Below are positions 1-6,919 of a stretch of 9,286 nucleotides of DNA, one piece after another. How positions within the stretch are numbered: position 1 is the first letter of the stretch; the number at the start of each line of letters is the position of its first letter. The stretch comes from an uncultured Bacillota bacterium (GTDB taxonomy: Bacteria; Bacillota_I; Bacilli_A; Izemoplasmatales; UBA1188). The stretch spans positions 1 through 9,286 of the forward strand of contig CALCVH010000116.1 in the NCBI GenBank assembly GCA_937907585.1. The letters run 5' to 3'. Below the pieces are notes generated by a model. It searched no databases. It was not told the origin of the DNA and saw only the letters and a program-made list of their open reading frames with translations. The position numbers were made by a program, and so were the translations under genes.

Positions 1-1
1 A

Positions 2-322
2 ATGAGAAATGTAGTTGTTAATGTTACATCATATGAAAATTCAGCTGCTTCAGCTCCTGTATATGTTATAGATGAACATGAAGGTGTTGAGTTCCAAGAT
101 GTATATATTTCTGCTCCTGCTGAAAATGGTCCATATCTATTAATATATGGTAGAGTTGCTGGAGGAACTAACTACGTAAAAGGTGATAGTGAAGATAATC
201 CAGGAAGAGTTAACTACCATAATAGAATGGACTGGTTAATCAGAACATATCCTGCAATTAAAGAATTAGGTGGATACTGGGTAGTTACTGATGAATCAGT
301 AGTTTTAAAACCAATATTTTAA
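2..322 (+). CDS. Unrecognised protein, probably the C-terminal end of a larger gene
   Basis: The reading frame is open from the first bases and ends with TAA at 320-322. A methionine codon sits at position 2, but only one base lies upstream, so no ribosome binding site can be seen and the frame may well continue to the left. The visible 106 residues are acidic, contain no cysteine and only three lysines, and alternate in a way that suggests beta-strands. The last 30 residues (from about MDWLIRTYP to VVLKPIF) look like a compact folded end, not a linker. I do not recognise the family. The composition contrasts with the lysine- and cysteine-rich cytoplasmic enzymes downstream and would fit an extracellular or surface protein, but that is inference. 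A strong hairpin follows immediately, so this gene appears to end its own transcription unit. Confidence 0.6.
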   Translation: MRNVVVNVTSYENSAASAPVYVIDEHEGVEFQDVYISAPAENGPYLLIYGRVAGGTNYVKGDSEDNPGRVNYHNRMDWLIRTYPAIKELGGYWVVTDESVVLKPIF

Positions 323-334
323 TTAATTTATACT

Positions 335-340
335 TATAAT
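335..340 (+). promoter_or_regulatory. Possible -10 box (TATAAT) for the 379-6851 cluster
   Basis: A perfect TATAAT occurs 39-44 nt before the ATG at 379, overlapping the 5' foot of the terminator hairpin. If used, transcription would start near 346-348, inside the hairpin, leaving a leader of roughly 30 nt that keeps only the CCCC-ATTTT-GGGG core. No convincing -35 (TTGACA-like) is visible about 17 nt upstream, and TATAAT is expected by chance in DNA this AT-rich. The call is tentative. It is supported mainly by the need for a promoter between the terminator and the next gene. Confidence 0.3.
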
Positions 341-367
341 TAGGCACCCCATTTTGGGGTGTCTAAT
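339..367 (+). terminator. Strong hairpin terminator after the first gene
   Basis: A 12-bp stem (339-350 pairing with 356-367) closes over the loop ATTTT. The core is GGCACCCC against GGGGTGTC with a single G-U wobble. The following bases (TAATAAGATTTAATT) are AT-rich but lack a clean T-run, so termination efficiency is uncertain. It lies 16 nt after the stop of the first gene and ends only 11 nt before the start codon of the next gene, so it separates the two transcription units. Confidence 0.75.
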
Positions 368-378
368 AAGATTTAATT

Positions 379-2523
379 ATGAAAAAACTTTTTATACATA
401 ATAATAAAAATAATAATATTACAATTGAATTAGAAAAAGGTTTAATAACTTCCTTATACGGAATCGGAAAAGATCTATGCAAAGGCAACAAATGCCCCCT
501 TTTTGTTGTATCAATTATTAAAGAAAATAATGATAATTTTAGATTATCATCTAACGATTTCAAATTTATTAAGTTAATTGAAAAAGATGACGATTACGTT
601 TTAACGTATGATTATTTTGAAAAATACATCGTTCGTATTCATTTAAAAGTAAAAAAAGATCCATTTGAACTTAACTTCAAGTTTGATGTTGAAAATCATA
701 CCAATGATTTGATTGAATGGTTTGAATGTCCTGGTATTTCTTTTGATGACACTTTAGATGGAACGAAAGATTCAAATATACTTTGGTTATTTAATGAAGG
801 ATCACTAGTTAGTTATAACAAAGATAAAATGTGGCCATATGAGGAACCAGAATATCCAAGTTATGGCTCTTTTGGGTTGTATCCTAACATCGTTGAATCT
901 CAATATATGGCTTATTTATATAATGATGGCGGATTATATATAGGATGTCATGACACTGAAAACAATGTTAAACAATTAGATTTTTATCATAAGGATAATA
1001 GAATTAAAATACAATTAAGATTCTACAGTGGAGTAAACTTTGGTGAAGACTTTTCAATATGTTATGATATTGTATTAAAATTCTTTGTTGGTTCTTGGCA
1101 AGACGCATCTATGATTTATAGAGAATTTTTTGAAAAGAATACAAAAATAAAGAAAATTGAAGAGAATAATGATTTACCATTATGGTATAAAAACGACTCA
1201 TTAGTAGTATTAACTCTTCCTATTTTAGGCGCTCACGATACTGCGGAAATGAAGCCAAACAAATTATATCCATACGATAATTTATTAAAAGTGGTAGAGA
1301 AATTCTCTAAAAGAATCAATTCAAAACTATTGGTTTTACTTATGCAGTGGGAAAGCACTGCTCCATGGGCTCCTCCTTATATGTGGCCTCCTTATGGTGG
1401 AGAAGAACAATTTAAGAATTTTTCTAAAAAGATACATGAAATGGGCCATTATTTAGGACTTTATTGTAGTGGATTAGCTTGGACTCAACAAAGCAATGTA
1501 GTAAAGTCATATAATAAAGAAAAAGAGTTTAACGATAAACATTTAGAAAAAGAAATGTGTGTAGGAATTAATCAAAAACTTGAATATAGAAGAGTATGCG
1601 TATCCCAAGTTAAAGGATATGATTTTTGTCCTACTAGTAAAGTTTTAAAAGATATATATAGTGAAGAAGTCAAACATATTTATGACGCAGGAGTAGATTA
1701 TCTGCAATTACTAGATCAAAACCATGGTGGTGGAAGCTATTTTTGCTTTTCTAAATCTCATGGACATCCTCCAGTTCCTGGCAAATGGCAAGTAGATGCG
1801 GTAAATGATTTACTTTCATCATTAAAGAAAAAAAATATGCTTTTTGGCTGTGAGTCTGCAGCTGCTGAAGCATATTTAGATAATCTTAATTTAAGTGATA
1901 ATAGACCGACACTTGCTGAATTGGTAGGAGATGCGGTTCCTGCATATCAATTCATATATCATAGTAGAGTTAATAACTTCATGGGAAATCAATGTTGTTG
2001 TTCAATGAAGTATGATGAAGATGATTATAATTACAGATTGGCTTACTCATTTTTAGCAGGCGATCTTCTAACGATTGTTATAAATGAGGATGAAGAAATA
2101 ATGCACCATTGGGGAGCGACTAGAGATGGCGTTCAAAATCCTCCACAGAATGAAGCGTTAGAATTAATTAAAAATCTGAATAATACTAGACGTGTATTAA
2201 AAGAATACTTAATATATGGTGAAATGATAAAACCTTTAGAATATAAATGTAGTGAAACAAAAACATTCTATGTGTTCAGAAGAAAATATTTTGAAAAGAA
2301 AGAAAGGAAGGTTTTGTCTAATGCTTTTAGATACAATAATAAAAGAATGGATTTCTTTGTTAATTATACAAACAAGCCAGTAGAAATAGAACTTGAAATT
2401 AAAAAGAATGAAAGGTTTTATTCTTGTATTGAAGATTATAAAAACAACAATTTCACTGTAAGAAATAATGAAAAAATAGTGGTTAAAGGATTAAGCGTTG
2501 TATTTGTTGAAAATCACGTTTAA
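379..2523 (+). CDS. DUF6259-type putative glycoside hydrolase
   Basis: A 714-residue protein with the layout of a large glycosidase: an N-terminal beta-sandwich-like region (about 1-250), a central region resembling a TIM barrel (about 265-560) and a C-terminal beta-rich domain (about 620-714). A Trp/Pro-rich motif starts at W324-E325 (WESTAPWAPPYMWPP). A strand carrying D440 and D446 (VDYLQLLDQ) is followed by HGHPP at 461-465 and a second strand ending in E492 (FGCES). I recognise this pattern as DUF6259, a family of glycosidase-like proteins without an assigned reaction as far as I know. D440 or D446 and E492 are candidate catalytic acids by position only. There are 16 cysteines, including three in a row (539-541), and no signal peptide, so it is probably cytoplasmic. 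The start at 379 lacks a clear Shine-Dalgarno. It is first in the cluster. TAA is followed directly by an in-frame TAG, and the GH3 gene starts 11 nt later. Confidence 0.65.
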   Translation: MKKLFIHNNKNNNITIELEKGLITSLYGIGKDLCKGNKCPLFVVSIIKENNDNFRLSSNDFKFIKLIEKDDDYVLTYDYFEKYIVRIHLKVKKDPFELNFKFDVENHTNDLIEWFECPGISFDDTLDGTKDSNILWLFNEGSLVSYNKDKMWPYEEPEYPSYGSFGLYPNIVESQYMAYLYNDGGLYIGCHDTENNVKQLDFYHKDNRIKIQLRFYSGVNFGEDFSICYDIVLKFFVGSWQDASMIYREFFEKNTKIKKIEENNDLPLWYKNDSLVVLTLPILGAHDTAEMKPNKLYPYDNLLKVVEKFSKRINSKLLVLLMQWESTAPWAPPYMWPPYGGEEQFKNFSKKIHEMGHYLGLYCSGLAWTQQSNVVKSYNKEKEFNDKHLEKEMCVGINQKLEYRRVCVSQVKGYDFCPTSKVLKDIYSEEVKHIYDAGVDYLQLLDQNHGGGSYFCFSKSHGHPPVPGKWQVDAVNDLLSSLKKKNMLFGCESAAAEAYLDNLNLSDNRPTLAELVGDAVPAYQFIYHSRVNNFMGNQCCCSMKYDEDDYNYRLAYSFLAGDLLTIVINEDEEIMHHWGATRDGVQNPPQNEALELIKNLNNTRRVLKEYLIYGEMIKPLEYKCSETKTFYVFRRKYFEKKERKVLSNAFRYNNKRMDFFVNYTNKPVEIELEIKKNERFYSCIEDYKNNNFTVRNNEKIVVKGLSVVFVENHV

Positions 2524-2524
2524 T

Positions 2525-2529
2525 AGGTG
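2525..2529 (+). promoter_or_regulatory. Ribosome binding site of the GH3 gene
   Basis: AGGTG lies 5 nt before the ATG at 2535 and overlaps the second of the two tandem stop codons (TAA TAG, 2521-2526) that end the upstream gene. This supports the 2535 start and translation from a shared message. Confidence 0.6.
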
Positions 2530-2534
2530 CTTAT

Positions 2535-4145
2535 ATGGATTATAAAAAGATAGTAGATAACTTGTCTTTAGAAGAACTTGCAGGTCAGGTTTTATGTTTT
2601 GATATTTATGGAAAAGATGATCCTAATGAAATTGAAAAAGAAATCAAAACAATGAAACCTGGTGGTATATTTCTTCAGGGAACAACAAAAGAACAAATAA
2701 AATATTATACAGATATGGTTAATAAGTATACCAGTGTGCCTGTAATAGTTTCAAGCGAAATAGAAGGTGGTCCAGGATATGGAATCAAAGATGCTGGAAA
2801 TACACCACATATGATGGCGTTAAGCGCTTCAGATGATGAAGTTTTGTTGGAGGAACTTGGAAAAAGTATTGGACAAACTTGTAGAGCAAATGGTATTATG
2901 TGGCCTTTTGCGCCAGTAGTTGATTTAAATATAAATTTCAAGAATCCAAGTATTAATATTAGAGGCGCATCAGATTCTCCTAAACATGTTGTAAAAATTG
3001 CTGGATCAATCATCAAAGGTCTTGAATATAATCATAATATGGTTTCTTGCTGTAAACATTTTCCTGGAGAAGGATTAGATGACAGAAATTCACATTTTAT
3101 GACTACAATTAATCCATTATCTCAAGAAGAATGGATGAATACATATGGTTACATATATAAAGAACTAATTAAAAGAGGCTTAAAATCTATAATGGTTGGA
3201 CATATTGCGCTTCCATCATTTGAAACAGAAAAAGATCCGATAATTGGATATTTGCCAGCTGTTTTCAGCAAAAGTCTAATCACTGGATTGCTAAAAGAAA
3301 AATTAGGATTTGATGGATGCGTAGTATCCGATGCGATGAGTATGATTGGTGCATGTGCTTGTATTGATGATTTAAAAAATATAGCTATTAAATATTTAAA
3401 TGCAGGTGGGGATATGATATTATTCCCTGAACCAACAGATCATGATAGAATTGTTCAAGCTGTAAAAGATGGTGAACTATCGATAGACAGGTTAAAAGAT
3501 GCGGTTACAAGAGTTTTAAAACTCAAAATGGAAGCTAATTTATTCAATGATTATAAGGTATCTTTGCCTGTAGATGAAAGAGAAAAAATTCAAGAGATAT
3601 CACAACAAATAACTGACAAATCAATTAAGATAGTCAGAAACTATGATGGTATTATTCCTTTTAAATACAAAAAAGATTCTAAAGTCTTATTCCTTAATAT
3701 ATTTGAACCATATTTTCATAAAGAACCAACAGGAACAGAATTTAAAGCATTGAAGGATGAATTAGAAAAATATGGATGTAAGGTTGACGAATTATTTAAT
3801 CCTAATCACAAGAAAGTATTATCCGTAATGAACGATTATGATTTGGTTCTTCTAAACTGCAAGATGAGTTCTGAAGATTACCATGGAGCAACAACTAGAA
3901 TTGGTTGGTATAACATTATGGTTTTATGGAGAGGATATGTTTTACAGCATCCAAACTTTGTGTTCATCTCGTTTGGTGATCCGTATAAACTATACGATGC
4001 TCCGTATTTAAAGACATACATAAATGCATTTTCTTTCTCTGATGCTTCCCAGAGATCTGTAGCAAAGGTTCTCCTTGGAAAGATAGATGCACAAGGAAAA
4101 AATCCTGTAAAGTTTGATGGTTTTTTTGAAAGAGAAGTTGATTAG
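2535..4145 (+). CDS. GH3 beta-N-acetylhexosaminidase-like glycosidase (NagZ-type) with altered dyad
   Basis: The 536 residues fit a GH3 enzyme of the NagZ branch: a TIM barrel (about 1-345) and a C-terminal alpha/beta domain (about 365-536). This is longer than single-domain NagZ of about 340 residues but usual for two-domain Gram-positive members. The signature KHFPG is at 174-178 and the likely nucleophile is D266 in VVSDAMSM. NagZ enzymes carry Asp-x-His at the end of the KHFPG loop as a catalytic dyad; here the equivalent triplet is N185-S186-H187, so the Asp is replaced by Asn. The expected reaction is release of a terminal beta-linked GlcNAc-type sugar, by hydrolysis or phosphorolysis, but the altered dyad makes specificity and rate uncertain. 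There is no signal peptide. AGGTG (2525-2529) sits 5 nt before the ATG. It is cotranscribed with its neighbours judging from 11- and 19-nt gaps. The GH3 family is near certain; the substrate is not. Confidence 0.88.
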   Translation: MDYKKIVDNLSLEELAGQVLCFDIYGKDDPNEIEKEIKTMKPGGIFLQGTTKEQIKYYTDMVNKYTSVPVIVSSEIEGGPGYGIKDAGNTPHMMALSASDDEVLLEELGKSIGQTCRANGIMWPFAPVVDLNINFKNPSINIRGASDSPKHVVKIAGSIIKGLEYNHNMVSCCKHFPGEGLDDRNSHFMTTINPLSQEEWMNTYGYIYKELIKRGLKSIMVGHIALPSFETEKDPIIGYLPAVFSKSLITGLLKEKLGFDGCVVSDAMSMIGACACIDDLKNIAIKYLNAGGDMILFPEPTDHDRIVQAVKDGELSIDRLKDAVTRVLKLKMEANLFNDYKVSLPVDEREKIQEISQQITDKSIKIVRNYDGIIPFKYKKDSKVLFLNIFEPYFHKEPTGTEFKALKDELEKYGCKVDELFNPNHKKVLSVMNDYDLVLLNCKMSSEDYHGATTRIGWYNIMVLWRGYVLQHPNFVFISFGDPYKLYDAPYLKTYINAFSFSDASQRSVAKVLLGKIDAQGKNPVKFDGFFEREVD

Positions 4146-4154
4146 GCGAACTTG

Positions 4155-4160
4155 AAGGTG
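4155..4160 (+). promoter_or_regulatory. Ribosome binding site of the MBL-fold gene
   Basis: AAGGTG ends 4 nt before the ATG at 4165, within the 19-nt gap after the GH3 stop codon. It supports the chosen start. Confidence 0.6.
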
Positions 4161-4164
4161 AATT

Positions 4165-5022
4165 ATGGCGAAAGTTTATATGATTACAGAAACAAGTCAA
4201 TTTATGATGTCGTTTGTTATAGTAACTGAAAACAATAACTGCATTGTAATTGATGGTGGTAGAAAAGAGGATATGCCTTTATTAAAAAAGTATGTCTCTA
4301 ACAAAAAAATTAAAGCGTGGATTTTAACTCATGCTCATAATGATCATATTGATGGGTTTGTTAGTGAAGCAGAAGAAAACCGATTAAAGGATTTTGATAT
4401 CGAGAAAATTTATTATAATTTTCCTGACTATGATTATCTTATAAATAAGACAAACGTTCCAGATTTACCATATTTTCAAGCTGAATTAAATGAAATGTTG
4501 CCAAGATTTAATTCTGTTTTGAAATATTTTAAAGATAAAACAGTAATAATTAAACAAGGTGACAAGATTAAAATTGATGAATTAAAAATAGAATTTTTGT
4601 ATTCATATCATGATGGTTTATATTCAAATTTAATGAATGATTCATCATTGGTATTTAAAATTATTGGAAAAGAAAAGAGTGTTTTGTTTCTTGGCGATCT
4701 TGGTCCTGAAGGTGGTGATTATCTTTATAGAGAAAATAGGGATAACCTTAAATCTGATATAGTTCAAATGGCACATCATGGGCATATGAATGTCTCATTA
4801 GAAGTATATGCGAAAATTAACCCTAAAATTTGTTTATGGTGTGCACCAATTTGGCTTTATGAAGAAAAAGAAATACCAGATTGGATGACTGATGAATGGC
4901 TAGAAAAAGATAAAAAACGTTACAGGATGTATGGAACAAAAGTTACTAGAGAGTGGATGGAATTATTAGGTGTAAAAGAACACCTAGTAACCGGATATGG
5001 AACACAAGAATTTGAAATATAA
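4165..5022 (+). CDS. Metallo-beta-lactamase-fold hydrolase (ComEC-like MBL domain)
   Basis: A 285-residue protein that is essentially one MBL-fold domain. The metal-binding signature HxHxDH is intact at H56, H58, D60 and H61 (THAHNDHIDG). The bridging Asp is D178 (FLGDLG), and the histidine motif AHHGH spans 203-207. The order SSLVFKI, FLGDLG, AHHG resembles the MBL domain of ComEC/Rec2 and related stand-alone hydrolases. There are no membrane segments and no signal peptide, so it is a soluble cytoplasmic protein, not a DNA-uptake channel. The C-terminal third is tryptophan-rich. The substrate cannot be read from sequence: MBL proteins cleave phosphodiesters, lactones, thioesters or nucleic acids. 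Its place between a GH3 glycosidase and fucose isomerase, with gaps of 19 and 14 nt, suggests a job in sugar metabolism. One example is lactone or phosphoester hydrolysis, as UlaG does in ascorbate use. That is inference. It ends in three consecutive TAA codons (5020-5028). Confidence 0.85.
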   Translation: MAKVYMITETSQFMMSFVIVTENNNCIVIDGGRKEDMPLLKKYVSNKKIKAWILTHAHNDHIDGFVSEAEENRLKDFDIEKIYYNFPDYDYLINKTNVPDLPYFQAELNEMLPRFNSVLKYFKDKTVIIKQGDKIKIDELKIEFLYSYHDGLYSNLMNDSSLVFKIIGKEKSVLFLGDLGPEGGDYLYRENRDNLKSDIVQMAHHGHMNVSLEVYAKINPKICLWCAPIWLYEEKEIPDWMTDEWLEKDKKRYRMYGTKVTREWMELLGVKEHLVTGYGTQEFEI

Positions 5023-5033
5023 TAATAAACTAT

Positions 5034-5040
5034 AGGATGG
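5034..5040 (+). promoter_or_regulatory. Ribosome binding site suggesting fucI starts at 5049
   Basis: AGGATGG is the only Shine-Dalgarno-like stretch in front of fucI. It overlaps the first possible ATG (5037) and is well spaced (8 nt) from the second, at 5049. The second start would give a 600-residue protein beginning MAKSRLIGDYP. The evidence is positional only. Confidence 0.45.
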
Positions 5041-6851
5041 ATAAAGAAATGGCAAAATCAAGATTAATAGGTGATTATCCAGTAATTGGAATCAGACCAA
5101 CAATCGATGGCAGAAGAGGAAAAATAAAGGTTAGAGAAAGCTTAGAAGACCAAACTATGAATATGGCTTTATCTGCTAAAAAACTAATAGAAGATAACGT
5201 ATTCTATTCAAATGGTGAACACGTTAAGGTAATAATTGCAGATACGACTATAGGCAGAGTTGCAGAAGCTGCTGCTTGCCAAGATAAATTTAGAAAAGCA
5301 GGAGTAGATATTACATTAACAGTTACACCATGTTGGTGTTATGGCGCTGAAACAATGGATATGGATCCAATGACTATTAAAGCAGTTTGGGGATTTAATG
5401 GAACTGAAAGACCTGGAGCTGTATACCTAGCTTCAGTTTTAGCTACGCATAGTCAAAAAGGCTTACCAGCTTTCGGAATTTATGGACACGAAGTTCAAGA
5501 TGCTGATGATACATCAATTCCTACTGATGTTAAAGAAAAGATTTTAAGATTTGCTCGTGCAGCTGTTGCGGTCGCAACTATGAGAGGCAAATCATATTTA
5601 CAAATTGGTTCTGTTACTATGGGAATAGGCGGAAGCATTATCTCCCCTGAATTCTTTGAAGAATATTTAGGAATGAGAGTTGAATCTGTTGATGAAGTTG
5701 AAATTATCCGTAGAATGACAGAAGGAATTTATGATAAGAAGGAATATAATAAAGCATTAGCTTGGATAAAAGAAAAATGCAGACCAGATTTTGATAAGAA
5801 CCCAGTAGAACTTCAAAAAACTTCTAAAGAAAAAGAAAAAGACTGGGAATTCACTGCTAAAATGGCATGCATAATTAAAGATTTATTTAATGGTAATAAT
5901 AAATTGCCTAAAGGTAGAGAAGAAGAAATGGTTGGCCATAACGCAATCGTAGGCGGATTCCAAGGACAACGCCAATGGACTGACTTCTATCCAAACTGTG
6001 ATTTTTCTGAAAGTATTTTAAATTCATCATTCGATTGGAATGGTGCTAGAGAACCATACATCTTAGGTACGGAAAATGATACACTAAATGCAACTTCAAT
6101 GTTGTTTATGAAATTACTTACTGGCAGAGCTCAAATGTTTGCTGATGTAAGAACATATTGGTCTAGTGAATCGGTTAAGAGAGTGACTGGGTATTCTTTA
6201 ACTGGTAAAGCAAAAGAAGCAGATGGCATCATTCATTTAATTAATAGTGGTGCTTGTTGCGTAGATGCTTGCGGTGAGGTTAAAGATGAAAAAGGTAATC
6301 CAGTAATGAAACGCTGGTGGGAAGTCTCTGATAAAGATATTGATACAATGATGAGTGCCACTACTTGGCCTTATGCTGATTTAGGTTATTTTAGAGGTGG
6401 TGGATATTCTAGTAGATTTGTAACACGCGCTGAAATGCCCGCAACAATGATAAGACTAAATCTAATAAAGGGATTAGGACCAGTATTACAAATTGTTGAA
6501 GGATGGACAGTTAAACTTCCTGATGAAGTAACAGATAAATTATGGAAAAGAACAGACTACACTTGGCCATGTACTTGGTTTACACCAAGAATTACAGGTA
6601 AAGGACCATTTAAATCAGCATATGATGTTATGAATAACTGGGGAGCTAATCATGGCGCTATATCATATGGACATATTGGTGCTGATTTAATTACTATGGC
6701 TTCTATGCTTAGAATTCCAGTATGTATGCACAATATAGACGAAGATAAGATATATCGTCCTTCTGCATGGAATGCTTTTGGAATGGATAAGGAAGGACAA
6801 GATTATCGTGCTTGTCAGGCATACGGACCAATGTATAAAAATATAAAATAA
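5037..6851 (+). CDS. fucI: L-fucose isomerase
   Basis: FucI interconverts L-fucose and L-fuculose, the first step of the phosphorylative fucose pathway, and often also acts on D-arabinose. It is a cytoplasmic Mn-dependent oligomer. The 604 residues align end to end with the 591-residue E. coli enzyme as I remember it. The near-identical blocks are GIRPTIDGRRG near the start, TPCWCYG, WGFNGTERPGAVYLA, YGHEVQDADDTSIP, GGFQGQRQWTD, RGGGYSSRF, IKGLGPVLQI and the final YRPSAWNAFGMD. Numbering from 5037, the three metal ligands (E337, D361, H528 in E. coli) correspond to E346 (TENDTLN), D370 (ADVRTYW) and H539 (GANHGA), all present. The start is ambiguous: ATG 5037 directly abuts AGG, while ATG 5049 (residue 5) has AGGATGG ending 8 nt upstream and gives an N-terminus closer to the family. 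A hairpin follows the gene. The kinase and aldolase that would complete the pathway are not in this window. Confidence 0.97.
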   Translation: MDKEMAKSRLIGDYPVIGIRPTIDGRRGKIKVRESLEDQTMNMALSAKKLIEDNVFYSNGEHVKVIIADTTIGRVAEAAACQDKFRKAGVDITLTVTPCWCYGAETMDMDPMTIKAVWGFNGTERPGAVYLASVLATHSQKGLPAFGIYGHEVQDADDTSIPTDVKEKILRFARAAVAVATMRGKSYLQIGSVTMGIGGSIISPEFFEEYLGMRVESVDEVEIIRRMTEGIYDKKEYNKALAWIKEKCRPDFDKNPVELQKTSKEKEKDWEFTAKMACIIKDLFNGNNKLPKGREEEMVGHNAIVGGFQGQRQWTDFYPNCDFSESILNSSFDWNGAREPYILGTENDTLNATSMLFMKLLTGRAQMFADVRTYWSSESVKRVTGYSLTGKAKEADGIIHLINSGACCVDACGEVKDEKGNPVMKRWWEVSDKDIDTMMSATTWPYADLGYFRGGGYSSRFVTRAEMPATMIRLNLIKGLGPVLQIVEGWTVKLPDEVTDKLWKRTDYTWPCTWFTPRITGKGPFKSAYDVMNNWGANHGAISYGHIGADLITMASMLRIPVCMHNIDEDKIYRPSAWNAFGMDKEGQDYRACQAYGPMYKNIK

Positions 6852-6866
6852 CTAATATTTTAAATC

Positions 6867-6900
6867 CTAGAAGTACGCCATCTGGCGTACTATTAGTTTT
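6867..6900 (+). terminator. Hairpin terminator or attenuator between fucI and the fucosidase gene
   Basis: An 8-bp perfect stem (6872-6879 AGTACGCC with 6884-6891 GGCGTACT) closes over the tetraloop ATCT. After a small internal loop, CTA (6867-6869) can pair with TAG (6894-6896), and TTTT follows at 6897-6900. This has the form of an intrinsic terminator with a short U-tract. It lies 20 nt after the fucI stop codon and ends 19 nt before the next gene, so the fucosidase and transporter are either read through at a reduced level or have their own promoter, which I cannot see in this gap. Confidence 0.65.
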
Positions 6901-6903
6901 GTG

Positions 6904-6910
6904 AAAGGAT
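6904..6910 (+). promoter_or_regulatory. Ribosome binding site of the GH29 gene
   Basis: AAAGGAT ends 9 nt before the ATG at 6920, just after the hairpin and T-run. It supports the 6920 start and shows that the gene has its own translation signal downstream of the terminator. Confidence 0.55.
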
Positions 6911-6919
6911 ATCGCTTTT

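Noticed and set aside
363..563. Reverse-strand open frame of 66 codons
   Set aside because: It lies entirely opposite the terminator and the DUF6259 gene, and its protein is low complexity with no family resemblance; it is a by-product of AT-rich coding sequence.
1993..2001. Three consecutive cysteines in the DUF6259 protein as a possible metal site
   Set aside because: No partner CxxC pattern nearby, and the protein is generally cysteine-rich; not enough to claim metal binding.
2705..3016. Reverse-strand open frame of 103 codons
   Set aside because: Lies inside the well-supported GH3 gene; no recognisable domain and no ribosome binding site.
3964..4200. Reverse-strand open frame of 78 codons spanning the GH3/MBL junction
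   Set aside because: Overlaps two genes with clear family motifs; the protein looks like out-of-frame translation.
4165..5022. MBL protein as a ComEC DNA-uptake protein
   Set aside because: It matches only the soluble MBL domain; there is no competence membrane domain or OB-fold and the length is only 285 residues.
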